10,898 bases of DNA, taken from the NCBI GenBank assembly GCA_016929875.1, contig JAFGHZ010000045.1, positions 1 through 10,898 on the forward strand, written 5' to 3'. This document shows, one piece after another, positions 7,663-10,898 of the stretch. The stretch is from Dehalococcoidales bacterium. GTDB lineage: Bacteria > Chloroflexota > Dehalococcoidia > Dehalococcoidales > Fen-1064. The notes below the pieces were generated by a model that was given only the letters and a program-made list of their open reading frames with translations, searched no databases and was not told where the DNA came from. A program made the position numbers and the translations under genes. Position 1 is the stretch's first letter. Each line of letters opens with the position of its first letter.

Positions 7663-7769
7663 GGGCTGTATGTCACCCCATACCAGCGAAAATCGAGTCC
7701 TCAATAACAGAACTTTAGTACCATGAAATTTTATTTGAAAAATGATATAAAAAAAGATAATCGTTGTAG

Positions 7770-7775
7770 TATAAT
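7770..7775 (+). promoter_or_regulatory. -10 element for the CorA-family gene
   Basis: A perfect TATAAT lies in a very A/T-rich stretch 38 bases before the start codon. No good -35 is present at normal spacing; TTGAAA at 7735-7740 is too far for this -10, but lies 15 bases from a GATAAT at 7756-7761. The gene therefore probably has its own promoter within 7735-7775, with the exact elements unclear. Confidence 0.4.
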
Positions 7776-7812
7776 TTAGAAAATGCCTTAGAAAAAACTA
7801 GAAGGTGCAGCT

Positions 7813-8919
7813 ATGACTGAAGCTGAAATCAAGACAACAACCGCTGCTACTAACGGAAAGCTCGCCACCGAGCCCGAATCCAGTCTGAAACCATGGTTCT
7901 GTGTCGCCATTTCTCCGACCGGTACGATTTTCAAGAGCGGGTCCGAAACACCCGCTGAAATTCTGAACATTTTAAAAGACGCTTCCCTCGCGTGGATAGA
8001 CTATGTAACGCAGGACTTCGATAAAGAGGCACCTGTCGCGGCTACCCTAATGGGCTTCTCCGAGCAGCTTTTCAATCCGCTGGTACAGGAAGCCCACACC
8101 GATTACCAGGACCTCGAGGTGGAACTGGGACTGAAGCTCCCCTCCATTCAGGTTAGAGAGTTGGAGGTGGAACCTCATCCGATTTTACTGCTCATCAGGA
8201 AAAACTTCATCCTGACGATCCACCCGAAAAATATCGACCGCAGATTCATGAAACTGCGCCGCTACTCCGATACCATCTTGAAGAAGATACCGCTTAACAT
8301 CAGCATGGAAGACAGGCTGACCATACTTTTAAGCCGTATCATTCATGAAAATAACGACCGTAATTCCGAGCATCTGCGTCAAATCGAGGAACGCGGCGAC
8401 AAACTTAATGAGATAATGGTTGACCCGAACACCTCGCGCGATAAGATAGCTCCCGAGATATACCGGATGAAACACGCTCTCATCACCTATTTGAACGCCC
8501 TGTGGGACGGGATGCACGTGCTCCACACTCTCCGCTATGGCGACGCCGAACTCATCACCAACGACGAAAAGCTACTGGAAAAGATGGAAATCCTGGCCGA
8601 CGATGTTAACCGTCAAATCGAGCTGGCAGAGCATCTCTCGGAAGTCCTGGCTTCAGGGCTGGAGGTCCTGCAAAGCATTTACAACAACCAGCTCCAGAGC
8701 ATAAACAACCGGCTTGCCATACTGATGTCTTACCTGACGATTATCGGTACCGCCGTGCTCGTGCCCAATACACTCGCCACGATGCTGGGCAATGCCGTCT
8801 TCGATATCGGACCTGAAGACATATGGTGGTATTTGCTATTGATGATCGGCTCGACAGCCCTAGCAACAGGGTGGGTTTATATGTGGGTGAAGAGTAAAGG
8901 CTGGATACCAAAAAGCTAG
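7813..8919 (+). CDS. CorA-family membrane transporter homologue lacking the GMN signature
   Basis: CorA proteins are pentameric inner-membrane channels for Mg2+ or other divalent cations. This 368-residue protein has the family layout: a cytoplasmic N-terminal domain, a long helical region (about 185-300) ending in YNNQLQSINNRL (290-301), and two C-terminal membrane segments (about 301-320 and 338-360) with a short positive tail. The extracellular loop normally begins with Gly-Met-Asn. Here the corresponding segment reads PNTLATMLGNAVFD (318-331), so GMN is missing and only a Gly-Asn pair remains. The family is clear from the overall architecture; the transported ion is not. The ATG has AAGGTG (7802-7807) 5 bases upstream. 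It follows mfd after 150 bases, has its own -10, and ends at a strong terminator. Confidence 0.88.
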   Translation: MTEAEIKTTTAATNGKLATEPESSLKPWFCVAISPTGTIFKSGSETPAEILNILKDASLAWIDYVTQDFDKEAPVAATLMGFSEQLFNPLVQEAHTDYQDLEVELGLKLPSIQVRELEVEPHPILLLIRKNFILTIHPKNIDRRFMKLRRYSDTILKKIPLNISMEDRLTILLSRIIHENNDRNSEHLRQIEERGDKLNEIMVDPNTSRDKIAPEIYRMKHALITYLNALWDGMHVLHTLRYGDAELITNDEKLLEKMEILADDVNRQIELAEHLSEVLASGLEVLQSIYNNQLQSINNRLAILMSYLTIIGTAVLVPNTLATMLGNAVFDIGPEDIWWYLLLMIGSTALATGWVYMWVKSKGWIPKS

Positions 8920-8937
8920 ATTAGAAGCACATTTCCA

Positions 8938-8976
8938 TAAAAAGAAGAGGGGCTTTGAGCCCCTCTTTAGTTTTTT
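8938..8976. terminator. strong bidirectional intrinsic terminator
   Basis: AAGAGGGGC (8945-8953) pairs perfectly with GCCCCTCTT (8959-8967) around TTTGA. On the plus strand TAG and six T residues follow (8971-8976), ending the CorA-family gene. On the minus strand the same stem is followed by C and five T residues (8943-8939), so it can also end the ykgJ-fmdB transcript arriving from the right. Confidence 0.9.
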
Positions 8977-9062
8977 GTCGATACTTCTTCTCACTTCTTC
9001 GCTGTCTTCCTGACGCTACCCACCATCCCGAAAACTATCCGGTATAAGACTAACAGCCGGGA

Positions 9063-9311
9063 TTAATCTTTCTTGGGTGGGGAGTCAGGAGCTTTGTCCG
9101 GCGGCTTCTCAGTACCCGATTTCGCAACGCCGCCCTTACGGTGGTCGGTGACATAGAATCCGGAGCCCTTGAATATTACCGGAACCGACGTAAAAATACG
9201 GCGAGATTTCCCGCGGCACCTGGGACAGTTTGCAGTGCCGTCTTCCCCGAAACGTCTCTTCAACTCAAATTGGAAGTGGCATTTCTCGCATTCGTAATCG
9301 TAGACAGGCAT
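9063..9311 (-). CDS. FmdB-family zinc ribbon protein
   Basis: This 82-residue protein begins MPVYDYECEKC, typical of the FmdB/CxxC family of putative regulatory proteins. Four cysteines in two CxxC pairs (8, 11, 29, 32) form a likely zinc ribbon. A segment ending GSGFYVTDHR (about 50-58) matches the family's usual end, followed by a proline- and lysine-rich tail that is probably disordered. The family name comes from a formamidase operon, but the biochemical role is unknown. The ATG has a strong GGAGG (9321-9317) 5 bases upstream. It lies 12 bases after the YkgJ-like gene and is surely cotranscribed with it. Transcription probably ends at the shared terminator at 8938-8976. Confidence 0.9.
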   Translation of the reverse strand: MPVYDYECEKCHFQFELKRRFGEDGTANCPRCRGKSRRIFTSVPVIFKGSGFYVTDHRKGGVAKSGTEKPPDKAPDSPPKKD

Positions 9312-9323
9312 AATTACCTCCGG

Positions 9324-9788
9324 TTATTCAAGCGTCTCCAGAAATAGCTGGAATCTCTTTAGCGATTCAATCGGACCCGCTATCTTACCATCGACATCGA
9401 CGGACAAACCCCAGTATTGCTGAAGCCCCTGACGGCATTCTTTCCGATACGGGTTTGCCGACCACTGACGACACGCCAGCGGCTTAAAAGTATGGATGCG
9501 ACAGAGCCTCGCAGCACTTTCTGGTTCATGTTCCAGAAAAATGCATGCACCGTCCTTGTGTCTCAGTAAACAAGTCTCCGTTCCGGGCCAGTTCGGGTCG
9601 GTGAAATTGTCCCGAAATTCCTGTAGAGAAATGCCGAGGTGCTCGGCAATATCTTGGGCTTCAGCCAGCTTCAGATGCACCTGATATTTACTACAGCAAA
9701 TGCCGCAACAAAAACACGGGGAAAAAAACTGCTGTTCCTTGCAATCGCTATCGTAGACAATACCCGGGGCGTTCACCTTAATCCCCAT
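9324..9788 (-). CDS. YkgJ-family CxxCxxCC metal-cluster protein
   Basis: This 154-residue protein belongs to the YkgJ-like family annotated as zinc- or iron-chelating. Its core is CFCCGICC (25-32), which contains the family pattern C-x-x-C-G-x-C-C. Further cysteines lie in GACIFL (82), LCRIHTFKPLACRQW (96 and 106) and later in KEC. The spacing matches a cysteine cluster binding Zn or possibly Fe-S; the ligand cannot be told from sequence. No signal peptide or membrane segment is seen, so it is probably cytoplasmic. ATG 9788 has a poor ribosome binding site. A GTG at 9776, preceded by GGGGATTAAG, is an alternative start four residues in. It is the first gene of a two-gene operon with the FmdB-like gene. 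Confidence 0.85.
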   Translation of the reverse strand: MGIKVNAPGIVYDSDCKEQQFFSPCFCCGICCSKYQVHLKLAEAQDIAEHLGISLQEFRDNFTDPNWPGTETCLLRHKDGACIFLEHEPESAARLCRIHTFKPLACRQWSANPYRKECRQGLQQYWGLSVDVDGKIAGPIESLKRFQLFLETLE

Positions 9789-9895
9789 AACATCTAACTG
9801 AACAAAATCTAGTACGAAAATGTTCTACAGTGCTGCCCCGCTGTGAATAATCGAAAACCTCGCATTCAGTAAGTCTTAAGCACACACCCATATAA

Positions 9896-9908
9896 CTGTA
9901 TAATACAG
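9896..9908. repeat. 13-bp palindrome over the ykgJ-fmdB promoter -10
   Basis: CTGTATAATACAG is a perfect palindrome of two 6-base halves around one central base. It contains the minus-strand -10 hexamer (9905-9900). A protein binding here would block the promoter, so it is a candidate operator. It also reads TATAAT on the plus strand, where no gene follows. Confidence 0.4.
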
Positions 9909-9928
9909 GTTTATAAAGCAGTGCTCAA
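9900..9928 (-). promoter_or_regulatory. probable promoter for the ykgJ-fmdB operon
   Basis: On the minus strand TTGAGC (9928-9923) and TATTAT (9905-9900) are exactly 17 bases apart, matching 4 and 5 of 6 consensus bases. The start would be near 9892, giving a leader of about 100 bases before the ATG, in which I see no strong structure. Confidence 0.45.
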
Positions 9929-9945
9929 TATTCTCGTCTGAAAAC

Positions 9946-10098
9946 CTAGAAACGTCTCTGTCCGGGCTCGGTAATGATATCCAGGTCGCGGGTATAACTG
10001 CACTGCAAGCATTCGAAATACCAGCCGTCATAATCCCTGTCTACGAAGATGTTCCCGCCGCATCTGGGACAACGCCGTGTTCCGCCTGATTTTCCCAT
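9946..10098 (-). CDS. 50-residue zinc ribbon protein
   Basis: This is a complete small ORF of 50 codons plus TAG. The protein reads MGKSGGTRRC, then CPRCGGN (10-16) and a second CxxC pair, CLQC (30-33), in an aromatic stretch (WYFECLQCSYTRD). Two CxxC pairs 16 residues apart are a classic zinc ribbon, similar to small rubredoxin-like or ribosomal-type zinc proteins. The ATG is preceded by GAGG (10108-10105) with 6 bases between, a good ribosome binding site. It lies on the same strand as, and upstream of, the ykgJ-fmdB operon but is 157 bases away with a separate promoter between. No function is known to me; it may bind nucleic acid or act as a metal-binding adaptor. Confidence 0.8.
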   Translation of the reverse strand: MGKSGGTRRCPRCGGNIFVDRDYDGWYFECLQCSYTRDLDIITEPGQRRF

Positions 10099-10130
10099 AT
10101 CAATCCTCTAATCCGAACCTATTTTAAACC

Positions 10131-10150
10131 GGCTGTTGCCGTCAACAGCC
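10131..10150 (-). other. perfect 8-bp hairpin ahead of the small zinc ribbon gene
   Basis: GGCTGTTG (10131-10138) and CAACAGCC (10143-10150) pair perfectly around four bases. On the minus strand the stem is followed by GGTTTAAAAT, a poor T-tract. It is either a weak terminator for the aminopeptidase gene or a structure in the 5' leader of the zinc ribbon gene, depending on which promoter is used. Confidence 0.5.
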
Positions 10151-10176
10151 CTGTAAGATTTAGTCCCTTAAATTCC

Positions 10177-10205
10177 AGAATACACCATTTTTTTACATAA
10201 TTCAA
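10177..10205 (-). promoter_or_regulatory. possible promoter for the small zinc ribbon gene
   Basis: On the minus strand TTGAAT (10205-10200) and TATTCT (10182-10177) are 17 bases apart, each matching 4 of 6 consensus bases. The start would be near 10170, so the 8-bp hairpin would lie in the leader. The match is moderate in an A/T-rich region. Confidence 0.3.
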
Positions 10206-10207
10206 TA

Positions 10208-10247
10208 GGTAAACCGACAAAATTTTCACAATTTTTTTGTCCTTACC
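10208..10247. repeat. A/T-rich imperfect inverted repeat after the aminopeptidase gene
   Basis: GGTAA (10208-10212) and GACAAAA (10216-10222) are mirrored by TTTTGTC (10235-10241) and TTACC (10243-10247), with a 3-versus-1 base internal loop. It begins about 10 bases after the aminopeptidase stop on the minus strand. No T-tract follows the stem, so it may stabilise the mRNA 3' end more than terminate. Confidence 0.3.
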
Positions 10248-10256
10248 AAATGGCAC

Positions 10257-10898
10257 TCAGAATTTAATAACGAACTTTCCATTCTTATAAAGTAATTCGC
10301 CGTCGACCCAGATTTCCCCGCCATCGCGCAAATCGCAAATCATGTCCCAGTGGATTGCCGACTCATTCTTACTTCCCGTCTCGGGATAACCCGAACCCAG
10401 TGCCATGTGAAAACTGCCGCTAATCTTTTCATCGAAGAGAATTTCGCGGGTAAATTTCTTAATGCCCTCATTAGTACCGATAGCAAATTCTCCTACTCTT
10501 TTTGCTCCTTCATCGGTAGCAATAGTCTTCAGAAGGTAGTCCTGGTTTTTCTCTGCTGTCGCCTTCACCACCTGCCCCTTTTCGAACCAGAGACGGACCC
10601 CGGTCACTTCCCGCCCGCGGTAAATCGCCGGATAGGAAAAATAAACATGGCCTTCCATACTATCCTCGACTGGCCCCGTGAAAACCTCACCATCGGGCAT
10701 ATTCATCCTGCCATCGCAATTCTGGAACTCACGCCCGGCGACATTCAGGCGAAGGTCGGTTTCCTTACCAATCACATGGATTTCTTTTTTGCCCTTGAGC
10801 CATTCGATGATTTTCTGTTGCCAGGATGAGAAACGCTTCCAGTAGCCAATCGGGTCGTTCATATCCGGCATGCAGGCACCGTAAACGAAATCTTCATA
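10257..10898 (-). CDS. M29-family metallo-aminopeptidase (C-terminal part, cut by window edge)
   Basis: The 213 residues visible are the C-terminal half or so of a thermophilic-type aminopeptidase (AmpS/AmpT, peptidase family M29), a two-metal enzyme that removes N-terminal residues from peptides in the cytoplasm. Family hallmarks are NMPDGEVFTGPVEDS, GEFAIGTN, FHMALGSGYPETG and SAIHWDMICDLRDGG. The Glu in the first two and the His and Asp in the last two are likely metal ligands. The frame is open to the right edge: the residues before the first visible ATG (YEDFVYGAC) also fit the family, so that ATG (10871) is internal and not the start. The gene ends with TGA and is followed by A/T-rich intergenic DNA. 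No defect is seen. Confidence 0.92.
   Translation of the reverse strand, partial: YEDFVYGACMPDMNDPIGYWKRFSSWQQKIIEWLKGKKEIHVIGKETDLRLNVAGREFQNCDGRMNMPDGEVFTGPVEDSMEGHVYFSYPAIYRGREVTGVRLWFEKGQVVKATAEKNQDYLLKTIATDEGAKRVGEFAIGTNEGIKKFTREILFDEKISGSFHMALGSGYPETGSKNESAIHWDMICDLRDGGEIWVDGELLYKNGKFVIKF

Noticed and set aside
7659..7683. Hairpin at the mfd stop codon (GTAGGGG pairing with CCCC and TAC)
   Set aside because: The stem has a bulge, a 10-base loop and no T-tract, so it is not a convincing terminator for mfd.
8991..9062. In-frame open stretch of 23 codons after the FmdB stop (ending VRKTAKK, TGA)
   Set aside because: It could look like a readthrough extension with a hydrophobic segment and basic end, but an open run of this length is expected by chance about a third of the time and the FmdB protein is already of normal length.
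1..10898. Mobile elements, CRISPR arrays, tRNA genes, toxin-antitoxin pairs or phage defence genes
   Set aside because: No transposase, integrase, regular direct repeats, cloverleaf or defence-type domain was seen on either strand; the gene content is housekeeping plus small metal-binding proteins.

Overview
This window looks like an ordinary bacterial chromosome segment. The genes are collinear and intact, codon use looks uniform by eye, and there are no insertion sequences, integrases, phage genes, tRNA genes or CRISPR repeats. Protein style (a short IF-2 N-terminus, NusA with a charged C-terminal tail, an M29 aminopeptidase and a small zinc-ribbon protein) and roughly balanced base composition suggest Chloroflexota, possibly Dehalococcoidia. 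That assignment rests on remembered family resemblance, not on a search.

Left part (1-4027, minus strand): a nusA-ylxR-infB transcription/translation operon, with infB running off the left edge. The three genes are tightly packed: ylxR overlaps the end of nusA, and infB starts 3 bases after the ylxR stop. Upstream of nusA lies proB (glutamate 5-kinase), with its own weak terminator candidate. A promoter-like sequence between proB and nusA is followed within about 6 bases by an intrinsic-terminator hairpin and then a possible 8-codon upstream ORF, so nusA may have an attenuated leader.

Middle (4027-8919): a divergent promoter region with inverted and direct repeats separates proB from mfd (transcription-repair coupling factor, plus strand). 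After mfd comes a CorA-family membrane protein with its own promoter and a strong, bidirectional terminator. The CorA-like protein lacks the family's Gly-Met-Asn signature.

Right part (8938-10898, minus strand): three small Cys-rich, probably metal-binding proteins: FmdB-like zinc ribbon, YkgJ-like CxxCxxCC protein, and a 50-residue zinc ribbon. They are followed (upstream on that strand) by the C-terminal part of an M29-family aminopeptidase cut by the right edge. A promoter whose -10 lies inside a 13-bp palindrome probably drives the ykgJ-fmdB pair.

I see no convincing new multi-gene system here. The points most worth checking are the nusA leader architecture, the GMN-less CorA homologue and the palindromic promoter of the small metal-protein operon. 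All promoter and RNA-structure calls are by eye.
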